A stretch of DNA of 64,000 nt from Myxococcales bacterium (GTDB taxonomy: Bacteria > Myxococcota_A > Polyangia > Haliangiales > Haliangiaceae), in NCBI GenBank assembly GCA_016717005.1, contig JADJUF010000012.1, positions 62,001 through 126,000 on the forward strand. Reading direction: 5' to 3'. Positions 42,397 to 52,400 of this stretch are shown here, in pieces; position 1 is the stretch's first letter, and each line of letters begins with the position of its first letter. The position numbers and the translations under genes are program-made. The notes under the pieces are model-generated. The model made no database searches, was not told where the DNA came from, and was given only the letters and a program-made list of their open reading frames with translations.

Positions 42397-42544
42397 GGGC
42401 CGCCGAGATCGGTCAGGGCGCGCGTGCACGCCGGTGGTTGGCCGCGACCACGCCGACGCGCGGCGGTCGCGCGGGCCGCCGCGATCGGTCAGGGCGCGCG
42501 CACGCGCACGACGGTGGTCGGCCGCGACCACGCCGACATGCGCC
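42397..42544. repeat. degenerate duplication of the 3' end of the upstream gene
   Basis: A ~68-bp stretch at 42397-42465 repeats, with a 4-5 bp gap and a few changes, the stretch 42471-42544 that holds the last ~18 codons and stop of the gene ending at 42489. Shared blocks are GCGGGCCGCCG, GATCGGTCAGGGCGCGCG and GGCCGCGACCACGCCGAC. The extra copy fills most of the gap between that gene and lhr. Confidence 0.8.
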
Positions 42545-43202
42545 CGTCGGTGCCGAGCCACGCGAACCGCAGGCGGGAGCCGGCCAGGACCGGGCCGGGC
42601 CCGCCCGAGCAGCCCTTGCCCGCGTAGGTGTCGCGGACGATGCGCTTGGCCACCGGCGCGGCGGCGGTGAACCACGGGCCGGCGCCCACCAGCTCGGCGA
42701 TCAGCGTGGCGTCGGGCGATGGCGCCGCGAGCGCGAGGTCGAGCACCATGTGCGAGCCCGGCACGCCGTACGCGGGCTGGCCAGCGCCGCCGGCCGCGGT
42801 CGAGGTCAGGCGCTTGACCCGCGGCGCGGCCAGCGCGCGACGCGCCGTCGGCACCTGGTGCACCATGGCGATCACCGCGCTGGCGTCGTCGAGCACCTCG
42901 AGGTCGCGCGCGGTCGTCGTCGGAAAGCGCCAGCGCTCGATCCCGTCGCCGAGGTAGTCGACCGCGGGCGTGAGCGCGGTGCCGTCGGTGGTGCGCACGC
43001 GCAGCTCGGCGGCCGCGCCGCCCTGCTTCATGCCGCCGTAGTCCGGCTCCATCGACTGGGTCACGAGCAGGCCGCCGTTGCCGGGGATGGTCGCGCCGTC
43101 GGGCGTGCCCAGCCGCAGGTGCGCGCGCATCGGCGGCGGCTGCGGGCAGGCCCAGGCGGTCGCGGTGGTGGCCAGCACGGCGCAGACGAGGAGCGTCTTC
43201 AT
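42489..43202 (-). CDS. secreted protein of unknown function
   Basis: 237 aa. Clear signal peptide, MKTLLVCAVLATTATAWA, cleaved before CPQPPP. The mature part is beta-rich with two further cysteines near the end (YAGKGCSGGPGP), and could be a small Ig-like or copper-resistance-like domain; no match is firm. Ends in RPTTVVRVRAP. A degenerate copy of its own 3' end follows the stop. Gene order suggests it is separate from lhr. Confidence 0.7.
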   Translation of the reverse strand: MKTLLVCAVLATTATAWACPQPPPMRAHLRLGTPDGATIPGNGGLLVTQSMEPDYGGMKQGGAAAELRVRTTDGTALTPAVDYLGDGIERWRFPTTTARDLEVLDDASAVIAMVHQVPTARRALAAPRVKRLTSTAAGGAGQPAYGVPGSHMVLDLALAAPSPDATLIAELVGAGPWFTAAAPVAKRIVRDTYAGKGCSGGPGPVLAGSRLRFAWLGTDGRMSAWSRPTTVVRVRAP

Positions 43203-43239
43203 CCGCCGATGGTACGCGCCAGCGCGGCGAACGATTCAA

Positions 43240-43878
43240 TCACGGCGTGAAGGTCGCGGTCAGGGTCGCGCTGGCGGTGTCGTGGGCGGTGATCGCAGCC
43301 AGGACCTGGGCGCGGGTCGACGCCAGCGACAGGCCGGGCAGCGGGTTGGCGTCGACCGCGTACAGCGCGAACTCGTAGGTGTGGGTCGTGCCCGGGCACG
43401 GGCCCAGGTAGCCGCGGGTCTGGCCGTCGTAGGCCAGCGGCTGCTTGGCGCCGGGCACGTCGAGGGGCTCGGCGAGCTTGTCGACGTCCTCGGGCAGCGC
43501 CGCCAGCGCGCCGGGCACGTCCCAGATGATCGCGTGGACCAGGTTGTTGCTGCGATCGGTCAGCACCACCGCGTAGCCGGGCGCGGTCGGCCCGCCGGTC
43601 CAGGCCAGGGCCGGCGACACGTTGGTGCCGCGGCACGAGAACATGGGCGGGATGACCCCGCCCTCGGTGATGACCGGGCTGATGAGCGCGAGCGTGCCCG
43701 CCGGTGCGTCGGCGCCGGCGCCGTCGGGCGCGGCCGCGTCGGGCTGCGTCGGGGCGTCGCCGTCGGCGTCGACCGCCGCGGCGTCGGTCGCGGTCCCGGG
43801 GCCGTCGTCGCCACCGCAGGCGAGGGTGGCCAGCATCAGCGAAGCGGCGACGGCGGTGCGCATGCCCTGGCGTCGCAT
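43240..43878 (-). CDS. YbhB/YbcL (PEBP)-family lipoprotein
   Basis: 212 aa. Lipoprotein signal MRRQGMRTAVAASLMLATLAC then GGDDGPG and an Asp/Ala/Pro spacer of ~40 residues. The domain is phosphatidylethanolamine-binding protein-like: VSPALAWTGGPTAPGYAVVL (the ligand-pocket S-P-x-L-x-W), NNLVHAIIWDVPG (D-P-x-H-W equivalent) and GYLGPCPGTTHTYEFALYA with the family G-P-x-P-P-x-G-x-x-H-x-Y pattern. Start 43878 is used; the ATG at 43863 also gives a good signal peptide. Confidence 0.87.
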   Translation of the reverse strand: MRRQGMRTAVAASLMLATLACGGDDGPGTATDAAAVDADGDAPTQPDAAAPDGAGADAPAGTLALISPVITEGGVIPPMFSCRGTNVSPALAWTGGPTAPGYAVVLTDRSNNLVHAIIWDVPGALAALPEDVDKLAEPLDVPGAKQPLAYDGQTRGYLGPCPGTTHTYEFALYAVDANPLPGLSLASTRAQVLAAITAHDTASATLTATFTP

Positions 43879-43929
43879 CGAACCCGCCCGATGGTCAAGC
43901 GATCCGGCCCGTGTGTACAATCTCGGGTG

Positions 43930-44373
43930 ATGACCTCGACCGCCGCGCGGCCGACTGCAGAATCGGCGGCGTCGCGGTGGCGCTGGCGCGGGCTGGTGGT
44001 CGGGTTCGCCGCGCTGATCGCGTACGGCTTCTACCGCGAGTGCCGGCAGGGCGAGGAGCAGCGCGCCGACGCCGCGCGGGCGCTGGCGTGCGCGGTCGGG
44101 CCGCCGCCGGTGGCCGCGGCCGCGGTCGAGGCCCGCTACTGGAAGGTGCGCGAGCTGGCCCGCGCGCGCGGCAAGCACCACCCGCAGATCTGTCGCAACA
44201 CGTTCTGGAACGCCGGCGCCTACCACGGCAACGCGTCGAGCCGCGCGGTCCAGTTCGGCCTGCGCCGGGTCGCCAAGCTGCTCGAGGCCGACGACGCGAG
44301 CCTCGACGACGCCGCGGTGCTCGACGAGCTGCGCCGGCTCGTCGTCGAGGCGACGTTCGATCAGCCGCGCTGA
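43930..44373 (+). CDS. single-pass membrane protein, unknown function
   Basis: 147 aa. One membrane helix (WRGLVVGFAALIAYGFYREC) near the N-terminus, then a basic/acidic helical domain with ARYWKVRELARARGKHHPQI and LLEADDASLDDAAVLDEL. I do not recognise the family. Divergent from the PEBP lipoprotein by 51 nt and convergent with the GT4 gene by 15 nt. Start ATG at 43930 places the helix correctly. Confidence 0.6.
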   Translation: MTSTAARPTAESAASRWRWRGLVVGFAALIAYGFYRECRQGEEQRADAARALACAVGPPPVAAAAVEARYWKVRELARARGKHHPQICRNTFWNAGAYHGNASSRAVQFGLRRVAKLLEADDASLDDAAVLDELRRLVVEATFDQPR

Positions 44374-44388
44374 CCGGGGCTGCGCGGG

Positions 44389-45570
44389 TCACGTCGGTGC
44401 CGCGAGCGCGGCCCGCAGCACGTCGGCCAGCGCGGCGGCGCTCGCGTCCCAGCCGCCGCGGGCGCCCCGCGCCGCCACGGCCTCGGGGACGTACGGCTGC
44501 GCCAGCGCGCGCGCGAGCGCGGCCGCCAGCGCCGGCGGTCGCCGCGCCGGGACCAGCTCGCCCAGGAGCGGGTCGTCGATCAGATCGGGCACGCCGCCGA
44601 CCGCGGTCGCGACCACCCGGCGGCCGCTGGCCAGGGCCTCGAGCACGACGTTGGGCGTGCCCTCGGCCCAGCTCGCCAGCGTGAGCACGTCGCACGCCGC
44701 CATGTACGTGGGGATCTCGGGCAGCGGTCGCGGGCCCGCCGCCACGATCCGCGGATCGGCGGCGGCGGCGGCGGCGACCGCGGCCCGCTCGTCGCCGCCC
44801 CCGACGATCACCAGCCGGGCCGCGGGATCGTCGACCTGCGCGAACGCCGCCAGCAGATCGAGCACGCCCTTGGCGGCCTTGAGGTTGCCGACGTAGACCG
44901 CGATCCGGGCGTCGCGCGGCAGCCCCAGCGCCTGGCGGGCCGCGGCGCGATCCCGCGGGTGGAACAGCTCGGCGTCGACGCCGTTGCGCACCAGCGCGAT
45001 GCGGTCGCGCGCGACCCCGAGCGCGGCGACCTCGTCGGCCAGCGCCTGGCTGACCGCGACCACCCGCGCCGCGCGCGGCAGCGCCCACGCCAGCTGGCGC
45101 CGCGGGCCCGGCAGCTTGGCGTTGACGTTGATGTCGGAGCCGTGGAGCTTCACCACCGCCGGCACGCCCAGGAGCCGGGCCGCGACCACGCCCGCGAAGC
45201 CGTCGGGGTAGGCCCACGACGCCAGCACCACGTCGACCGCGCCGCGGTAGCGCACCAGGTGCGGCGCCAGCGACGCCACGTACAGCGGCCCCCAGGTGCC
45301 GTGGCCCAGGCGCGGCACGAACAGCGTCCGCGGGTGCCGGACCGGCAGGCCGTCGATGATCTCGCGCGCCGGCACGTCGGTCAGGCGGCCGGCGCTCGAC
45401 CAGCGCTTGATCAGGCCGGCGCCGGGGAACGACGGGATCGTCGCCAGCACGTCGACGATGTCCGCGTGCCGAGCCAGCGCCGCGAACTGCTGCCGGTTGA
45501 ACGGCGCCGACAGCGGCTCGGCGGCGTTGGGGAAGATCTTCGTGACGATGAGGACGCGCGGGCGCCGCAC
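44389..45570 (-). CDS. GT4 glycosyltransferase
   Basis: 393 aa. GT-B fold of family 4: N-terminal RVLIVTKIFPNAAEPLSAPF, VVAVSQALADEVAALGV, phosphate-binding RIAVYVGNLKAAKGVLDLL, and the acidic signature SWAEGTPNVVLEALASGRRV followed by VGGVPDLI. Members build exopolysaccharide or lipopolysaccharide from NDP-sugars at the cytoplasmic face. The start is GTG at 45570, overlapping the STAS gene stop (TAGTG), so it is coupled to the regulator pair upstream, and it lies close to a polyprenyl-phosphate sugar transferase. Confidence 0.88.
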   Translation of the reverse strand: MRRPRVLIVTKIFPNAAEPLSAPFNRQQFAALARHADIVDVLATIPSFPGAGLIKRWSSAGRLTDVPAREIIDGLPVRHPRTLFVPRLGHGTWGPLYVASLAPHLVRYRGAVDVVLASWAYPDGFAGVVAARLLGVPAVVKLHGSDINVNAKLPGPRRQLAWALPRAARVVAVSQALADEVAALGVARDRIALVRNGVDAELFHPRDRAAARQALGLPRDARIAVYVGNLKAAKGVLDLLAAFAQVDDPAARLVIVGGGDERAAVAAAAAADPRIVAAGPRPLPEIPTYMAACDVLTLASWAEGTPNVVLEALASGRRVVATAVGGVPDLIDDPLLGELVPARRPPALAAALARALAQPYVPEAVAARGARGGWDASAAALADVLRAALAAPT

Positions 45571-45875
45571 TACTGCAGGAACACCTTGTCCATGCGCAGC
45601 AGCTTGAAGATCGCCAGCGGTTGGTCGCGGGCGTTGACGACGTGCACCTGGCCGCCGACGGCGCGCACGCGCTTGTAGAGCGCGACCAGCCCGGCGACGC
45701 CGGAGCTGTCGATCAGATCGAGGCCGGCCAGATCGACCGTGACCTGCTTCCGCTTGGCCTCGACGATCTGCTCGATGGTCGTGGCGAGGGTCGGGGCGGT
45801 GAGCACGTCGAGCGTGCCGCTGATGCGGAGCGACGTCGCGTCGTCTTGGTCACTGCGGACAATGTCGATGGGCAC
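45570..45875 (-). CDS. STAS-domain anti-sigma-factor antagonist (RsbV/SpoIIAA-like)
   Basis: 101 aa, single STAS domain. The phosphorylatable serine lies in GLDLIDSSGVAGLVALYK, the standard D-S-S-G-V site. N-terminal LRISGTLDVLTAPTL is the usual first strand. In its dephosphorylated form such a protein binds the kinase/anti-sigma factor and frees the partner. It starts 3 nt after the RsbW-like gene and overlaps the glycosyltransferase. Confidence 0.9.
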   Translation of the reverse strand: MPIDIVRSDQDDATSLRISGTLDVLTAPTLATTIEQIVEAKRKQVTVDLAGLDLIDSSGVAGLVALYKRVRAVGGQVHVVNARDQPLAIFKLLRMDKVFLQ

Positions 45876-45878
45876 GTT

Positions 45879-46421
45879 TCACCTTTGCGCGGTACGGGTT
45901 GCCGGCGGGTCTTGATCGGCCGGCGCGTCTACGTCGGCGGTGTCGTCGCGATCTGCCGGCGCGTCTTGATCGGCGCGGGCCGGCCGTCGCTTGGTCAGCC
46001 GCCACAGGTTGGGCGGGCCCGGCTCGTAGTCGACGGTGTCGAGCATGGCCCGCGCGATGTGCAGGCCCATGCCGCCCTCGGGCAGCGCGTCGAGGTCGGG
46101 GCTGGCGACGTTGGTCGGGTCGAACGCGCGGCCCGGATCGACCAGCTCGACCGTCAGGCTGTCGTCGTCGGCGATGATCCGCAGCTCGACCTGCGGCTCG
46201 ATCAGGCCGGCGCACGCGTGCAGCGCGACGTTGTTGTAGATCTCGGCGAAGGCCGACACGACCGCGACGTCGAACGGATCGCGGACGTCGTAGCCGACGC
46301 CGAGGTCGTCGCCGCTGCGCTCGCCGCGGACCAGCCGGCAGGACTCCGCGACCAGGCGCACCGCGAGCGCGCGATGCCGCAGCGAGCACGGCGCGGTCAG
46401 CCGGATCAGGCGCGACTCCAT
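45879..46421 (-). CDS. RsbW-like anti-sigma histidine-kinase-fold protein with acidic repeat tail
   Basis: 180 aa. GHKL ATPase signatures: N-box VSAFAEIYNNVALHACAG, G1 region VELVDPGRAFDPT, G2 region LPEGGMGLHIARAMLDTVDY. This is the serine kinase that would phosphorylate the STAS protein downstream. The last ~35 residues are an A-D-x-D repeat (ADQDAPADRDD and ADVDAPADQDPP), encoded by a partly repeated DNA stretch at 45904-45985. ATG at 46421 is chosen (MESRLIRL). Divergent from the sugar transferase. No sigma factor is encoded in the window, so the partner is elsewhere. Confidence 0.85.
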   Translation of the reverse strand: MESRLIRLTAPCSLRHRALAVRLVAESCRLVRGERSGDDLGVGYDVRDPFDVAVVSAFAEIYNNVALHACAGLIEPQVELRIIADDDSLTVELVDPGRAFDPTNVASPDLDALPEGGMGLHIARAMLDTVDYEPGPPNLWRLTKRRPARADQDAPADRDDTADVDAPADQDPPATRTAQR

Positions 46422-46497
46422 GGGTGTCGACCATACCAGATCTGTGCGCCGGTCGAGGGCTGCGGCGCCCGCGCCGCGCGTGGTACGGTCCCGAGCG

Positions 46498-47229
<732 letters not shown>

Positions 47230-47620
47230 GCGTCAGCGGCTTGGTCGGCGGGGCGGTGCGTGGGACGCGGTGGTCCGTCGTTGCCCCGGACCAGGCCGGC
47301 ACCTCGATGGGCAAGGCCCGACGGGGCTCCCGGGCTGGCTCCTGGATCCGGATTCTCCTGCGGCCCTGGCCCGTGCGGCCCCCTGGCGCCTGACCGCGCC
47401 GCGCCGCGCCGCCTGCGGGGCCTGGGCGCCGAAACAACAGCGGTCCCGGACCCGGGCGCAGACCCTGCGCGTGGTCGGCGGTCGACCGAGTGCAGGCATG
47501 TGGTCACAGCGCTTGCTGTCGGCGAGCCTTGTGCCATGCTGCGCGTCTGGGTCGCACACGTTGACCGCACGACGACGTTGTCGAGCGGATGCGGCCCTGA
47601 GTTCGCAGGAGAGTGTGCAA
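47230..47620 (+). other. long leader region of the cold-shock gene
   Basis: 391 nt with no convincing gene; open frames in it are Arg/Pro-rich noise. It probably includes the csp promoter and untranslated leader. GC-rich dyads occur (CCGGGC and GCCCGG combinations near 47320-47360), compatible with a terminator for the sugar transferase or a folded leader. Confidence 0.4.
47513..47540 (+). promoter_or_regulatory. possible sigma-70 promoter of the cold-shock gene
   Basis: TTGCTG at 47513-47518, 16-bp spacer, CATGCT at 47535-47540. This would give a leader of about 75 nt before the csp start. The -10 is imperfect and no alternative is clearly better. Confidence 0.3.
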
Positions 47621-47818
47621 ATGGCTGAAGGTTCTATCAAGCGGCTTACGGACAAGGGTTTTGGCTTCATCTCCAACGCCTCGGGTACCGATGTTTTCTT
47701 CCACATGTCGGCCGTCGAGGGCGTCCGGTTCGAGGAGTTGCGCGAGGGCCAGAAGGTCTCGTACAACGAGGGCCAGGGTCCGAAGGGCCCGCGCGCCGAG
47801 AACGTCCGCCTCGTCTAG
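47621..47818 (+). CDS. cold-shock-domain protein
   Basis: 65 aa, the size of a CspA-type protein. RNP1-like KGFGFIS and RNP2-like VFFHMSAV motifs, preceded by AEGSIKRLTD (most Csps have G-x-V-K-W-F) and followed by VSYNEGQGPKGPRAENV. Binds single-stranded RNA or DNA and prevents secondary structure. A good ribosome site, GGAG at 47608-47611, lies nine bases before the ATG. The W-F pair of the first strand is replaced by R-L, so the nucleic-acid face differs from CspA. Confidence 0.93.
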   Translation: MAEGSIKRLTDKGFGFISNASGTDVFFHMSAVEGVRFEELREGQKVSYNEGQGPKGPRAENVRLV

Positions 47819-47928
47819 TCGCGGCTGACGACGCGACGCCACGGGCGTCGCCGAGGGCGGGGGCCGCGTTCGAGGCGGCCGATTCATCGGCGTTGTGTGG
47901 GAGGCGGGCTTTGGCTAGGGTGCGCGCC

Positions 47929-49164
47929 GTGCGCTCCTCCCTGGTCTTGTTCCTCGCGCTCGCCGCCTGTGGCGGCGACGACGCCGGCACCCTCGACGCC
48001 GCCGCGTCTCCCGACGCGACGGGGTCACCCGACGCTGCCGCGGACGCGACGCTGCCGCCCGACGCGTCGTCGGGGACGGTCGTGCGCGTGCACTACCCGG
48101 CCGGCGCGCGCACGGTCACGCTGCGGGGCTCGGGCGGGCCGCTGTCATGGACCACCGGCGTGGCGCTCACGCCCGGCGCCGACGACACGTGGACGTTGTC
48201 GACCGACGCGCTGGCCGCGCCGATCGAGTTCAAGCCGCTGCTCGACGACGCCACCTGGGCCCGCGGGCCGAACTACCACCTCGCGCCGGGCCAGACGCTC
48301 GATCTGTATCCGCACTTCACCGCCACCGCCGGCCGGGTGGTCACGGTGGTGGGCAGCTTCCACTCGACCGCGCTCAACAACAACCGCACGATCCGGGCCT
48401 ACCTCCCGGCCAGCTACGACGAGAACCCGCGGGCCAGCTACCCGGTCCTGTACATGCACGACGGCCAGAACCTGTTCGATCCGAGCACCGCGTTCGGCGG
48501 GGTCGAGTGGCGGGTCGACGAGACCCTCGACGCCGCGGGCGAGGTCGGCCGCTGCGGCGACAGCACGGCGTGCACCGACGACGCCGGGTGCACCGTCGGG
48601 CTGTGCCTGACGACTCGCGAGACGATCGTGATCGGCATCGACAACACCGGCGGCCGCATCTACGAGCTGACGCCGACGGTCGACAGCTCGATCGGCGACG
48701 GCGGCGGCGGCGACGCCTACCTGACGATGGTCGCCACCGAGCTCAAGCCGACCGTCGACGCGATGCTGCGCACCGCGCCCGGCCCCGCCGACACCGCGAT
48801 CATGGGCTCGTCGCTCGGCGGGCTGGTGTCGGCCTACGCCGGCGTGACCCGCCCCGGCGTGTTCGGGCTGGTCGGCGCGATGAGCCCGTCGACGTGGTGG
48901 GACGATCGCGTGATCCTGGCCCGGGTCGCCGCCACGCCGGCCGCGCCGCGGCCGCGCCGGGTCTACGTCGACTCCGGCAACGCCGGCGCCAGCATGGACG
49001 ACGTGACCAACACCAACATGCTGGCCCAGCGCTACGCCACGCTCGGCTACGTCGAGGGCGTCGACCTGCACCACGTGGTCCAGAGCGGCGGCGTCCACAA
49101 CGAGGCGTCGTGGGCCTCGCGCTTCGGCGGCGCCGCGTTCTTCCTGATGGGCGCGCGGCCGTGA
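47929..49164 (+). CDS. lipoprotein esterase of the Fes/esterase D family
   Basis: 411 aa. Signal and lipobox VLFLALAACGGDD, then an Asp/Ala/Pro spacer. Residues about 45-130 look like an E-set/starch-binding type domain (VRVHYPAGARTVTLRGSGG, DDTWTLSTDAL), followed by the hydrolase: YPVLYMHDGQNLFDPSTAFG, nucleophile MGSSLGGLVSAYAG, AMSPSTWWDD, VYVDSGNAGA, His in SGGVHNEASWASR. A Cys-rich insert (RCGDSTACTDDAGCTVGLC) near 205-225 probably forms disulfides. GTG at 47929 is chosen with AGGG eight bases before; GTG at 47920 is possible. Likely a surface enzyme acting on external esters. Confidence 0.83.
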   Translation: MRSSLVLFLALAACGGDDAGTLDAAASPDATGSPDAAADATLPPDASSGTVVRVHYPAGARTVTLRGSGGPLSWTTGVALTPGADDTWTLSTDALAAPIEFKPLLDDATWARGPNYHLAPGQTLDLYPHFTATAGRVVTVVGSFHSTALNNNRTIRAYLPASYDENPRASYPVLYMHDGQNLFDPSTAFGGVEWRVDETLDAAGEVGRCGDSTACTDDAGCTVGLCLTTRETIVIGIDNTGGRIYELTPTVDSSIGDGGGGDAYLTMVATELKPTVDAMLRTAPGPADTAIMGSSLGGLVSAYAGVTRPGVFGLVGAMSPSTWWDDRVILARVAATPAAPRPRRVYVDSGNAGASMDDVTNTNMLAQRYATLGYVEGVDLHHVVQSGGVHNEASWASRFGGAAFFLMGARP

Positions 49165-49488
49165 GGCGATAGCAGCGGCGCGCGCGCCGCGGACCCGCGC
49201 ACGGCGACGATCCGGCCGCCGCGCGACGCGGTCGTCGCGTCCGCCGAGATCAGATCGTCGAACCACCTCGCGGGCGACTGTGCCACGGGCGCGGCGCGGT
49301 GGTCGCAGCCGGACGCCCGGACAGGCGTGCGCGTCCGGCCCTGGGCGGGCCTCGGCCGTCTCTGTCCGGAATTCGGACGTCCGGCCGGACGCGGCGGCGC
49401 AAGTCGGCGACGTCATGAGTGGGCGCGCGTGGCCTGGGCCTTGCTGAGCGACCGAGGGCGCGCGGTGGTGCGCGCGGAGGAGGGAGCC
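49165..49488. other. non-coding region rich in TCCGG palindromes
   Basis: 324 nt without a supported gene. It contains a run of related dyads, including GTCCG-GAATT-CGGAC at 49364-49378 and the perfect 12-base palindrome GTCCGGCCGGAC at 49379-49390, with more GTCCGG/CCGGAC copies between 49310 and 49340. The strong ribosome site GGAGGAGGG just before 49489 belongs to the next gene. Confidence 0.45.
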
Positions 49489-52400
49489 ATGCGGTTGCGA
49501 GCGATGTTGATGGGGTGTGTGGTGGTCGTCGGGTGCGCCGAGCCAGGGGGGCCGGGCGGCGGTCCGGGCTACGAGCGCGAGATCCGCGGGGGCGATCGAC
49601 ACGATCAGATCGTGCTCGGGATCGCGCGCGATCGGGTCGATCTCGATCGGGTGCGGGCGAGCGCGCCGGCGCTGCGCGAGGTGCTGGGCGATCTCGGTGG
49701 GCGCGACTTCTCGACGTCGGTGCACGTGATGCCGACCGCGGGCGCGGGCACGCTCACGACGGTGTTCGGGCAGCAGCAGGTCGAGGGGGTCCCGGTGCGC
49801 GGGGCCTACGTCTACCTGGCCAGCCGCGCCGGCGCCGACGGCGAGCGGCTGCTCGCGTCGAGCTACCACCTGTACCAGGGCGCCCAGGTCGCGATGGCCC
49901 CGACCGTGGCGCGCGGCGCCGCCGAGCGCGACGCGCGCGACCACCTGCGGGTCGCGCCGCAGGCGCCGATCACCGGCGACCTGGCGATCTGGCCGATCGA
50001 CGGCGAGCTGCAGCTGACCTGGGAGCTGGTCGCCGAGGGCAGCGAGCTGCGGGCGCTGGTGATCGCCAGCGGCCCGCGGGCCGGGCGGGTCGAGGTGGTC
50101 GACGATCGCGCCTACTACACCAGCGGCCGGGTCGGCGGCTGGGTCGCGGTCGGCGGCGCGCCGGGCGGCCGCGGGCGCGCCACCGAGCTGGCGCTCGCGT
50201 CGACCGAGGTCACCGCTGGCGCGGCCGCCGCGGTGACCGGCCGCGACGGCCGCTACCTGCTGGCGGCGGCGGACGGCGCGACCGTGACGACCCGCCTGCG
50301 CGGCCCGGCCGCGACCGTGGCCGATCTGTCCGGGCCGGCGCTGACGGCCAGCGCGCCGGCCGCGCCGACCGTCGACCTGACGCTCGGTGGCGCGACCGGC
50401 GAGGCCACGCTGGCCCAGGCCACGGCCTACTACTACGTGACGCGCACCTGGCAGTTCCTCGGCGACAACGGCGTCGCGCCGGCGTCGCTCGGCGCGCCGT
50501 TGGCGATCAACGTCAACCTCAACAGCACCTGCAACGCGTACTTCTCGCCGGTCGCGCGCACGATCAACTTCTACCGCTCAGGCGGCGGCTGCAAGAACAG
50601 CGCGGAGGCGTCGATCGTCGCGCACGAGTACCGTCACCGTCGACCACACGTTCGGCGGCATCACCAACGGCGGCCTGTCCGAGGGCTGGGGCGACGTGCT
50701 GGCGTGCCTGGAGTTCCAGGGGCCGGTCGTCGGCGGCGATCTGTTCGACGGCGACCGCATGATCCGGACCTGCGACAACAGCTACCGCTACCCGGCCGGT
50801 GGCACCGACGAGGTCCACGCCCTGGGCCAGGCCTGGGCCGGGTTCGTCTGGCACGCCCGGGCCAACCTGATCGCGGCCGAGGGTGAGACCGCCGGCGACG
50901 CGCGCGCCCGCGCCCTGGTGCTCCCGTCGCTGCCGTCGAACGCGCCGCGGATCCCCGAGGCGGTGCGCGAGGTGTTCCTGCGCGACGACGACGACGGTGA
51001 TCTCGGCAACGGCACGCCCCACTGGGACCTGCTCTACGCCGCGGCCGAGCGTCACGGCCTCGGCTTCGTGGTCGCGCGCGATCCGGCGCCGCCGGGCGCG
51101 GTGGTCGACCTGCTGAGCACCGCGGTGACCACGACCACGGTCCGGATCATGTGGACCGCGCCCGGCGATGACGGCGCCCACGGCACCGCCGCGCGCTACG
51201 ACCTGCGCTGGTCGACCGCGCCGATCACCGAGGCCACGTTCGCGAGCGCGACCCCGGCGCCGGGGCCGGCGCCGGCCGCGGCCGGGACGCGCCAGACCGC
51301 CGAGCTCGAGGTGCCGCCGGTCGGCACCGTCTACGTCGCGCTCGAAGCGATCGACGAGCTCGGCAAGACCGCGGCGCTGTCCAACGTCGTCACCGTGGCG
51401 CTGCCGGACCCGCAGCCGGTGTACGAGGACGGCGCCGAGCGCGGCCTCGGGGCCTGGACCGCGGACGGGCTGTGGCACGTGTCCGGACGCCGGGCCAGCG
51501 CGGGCGCGGCGGCGTTCTGGTACGGCGACGAGACCAGCGGCGACTACGACCGCGGCGCGCCCCACCGCGGCTCGCTGGTCTCACCCGTGATCGACCTGAC
51601 CGACGTCGCGGCCCCACGCCTGGCCTACGACGAGCTGGTCGACGTCGAGAGCGCGGCCGATCGCGATCTGCTGCGGGTCGAGGTCGTCGACGTCGACGAT
51701 CCGACGGTGGTGGTCGCCGTCGACAAGCGCACCGGCTCGACCGCCGGCGCGTTCTCGACCCGGCTGGTCGCGCTCGAGGGCCTGGCCGGGCGGCGGGTGC
51801 AGGTCCGCTTCGCCTTCGACACCGTCGACGCCAACGCCAACCGCGGCCAGGGCTGGTTCGTCGATCGCGTCCGGGTGTTCGGCGCGCGCGCGCCCGGGCC
51901 CGGCGTCGGGCTGATCATCAACGAGGTCCTCGCCGATCCGCCGGCGGACTTCGACGCCAACGGCGACGGCGTGTTCTCGACCCGCGGCGACGAGCTGATC
52001 GAGCTGGTCAACGTCAGCGACACGGCGCTCGATCTGTCCGGCGTCACGATCGCGGACGCGGTCGCGGTCCGGGCCACGCTCGCGGATGGCACCCGGCTGA
52101 GCCCGGGCCAGGCGCTGGTGGTGTTCGGGGGCTCGGCGCCCGCCCTGCCGGGCGTGATCACCGTGGCGACCGCGGGGCTGTACCTCAACAACAGCGGCGA
52201 CGAGGTGTTCGTGCGGCGCACCGACGGCGAGCTCCTCGCCGAGCTGCGGTTCGGCGCCGAGGGCGGGCTCGATCAGTCGCTGGTCCGCCAGCGCGACGGT
52301 GACCCCGCCAGCCCGTTCGTCGGCCACCGTACCGTGGCCACCGCGCCGGCGTCGCCGGGCCTGCGCAGCGACGGCGCGCCGTTCGGCGGCGGTGGGGCGC

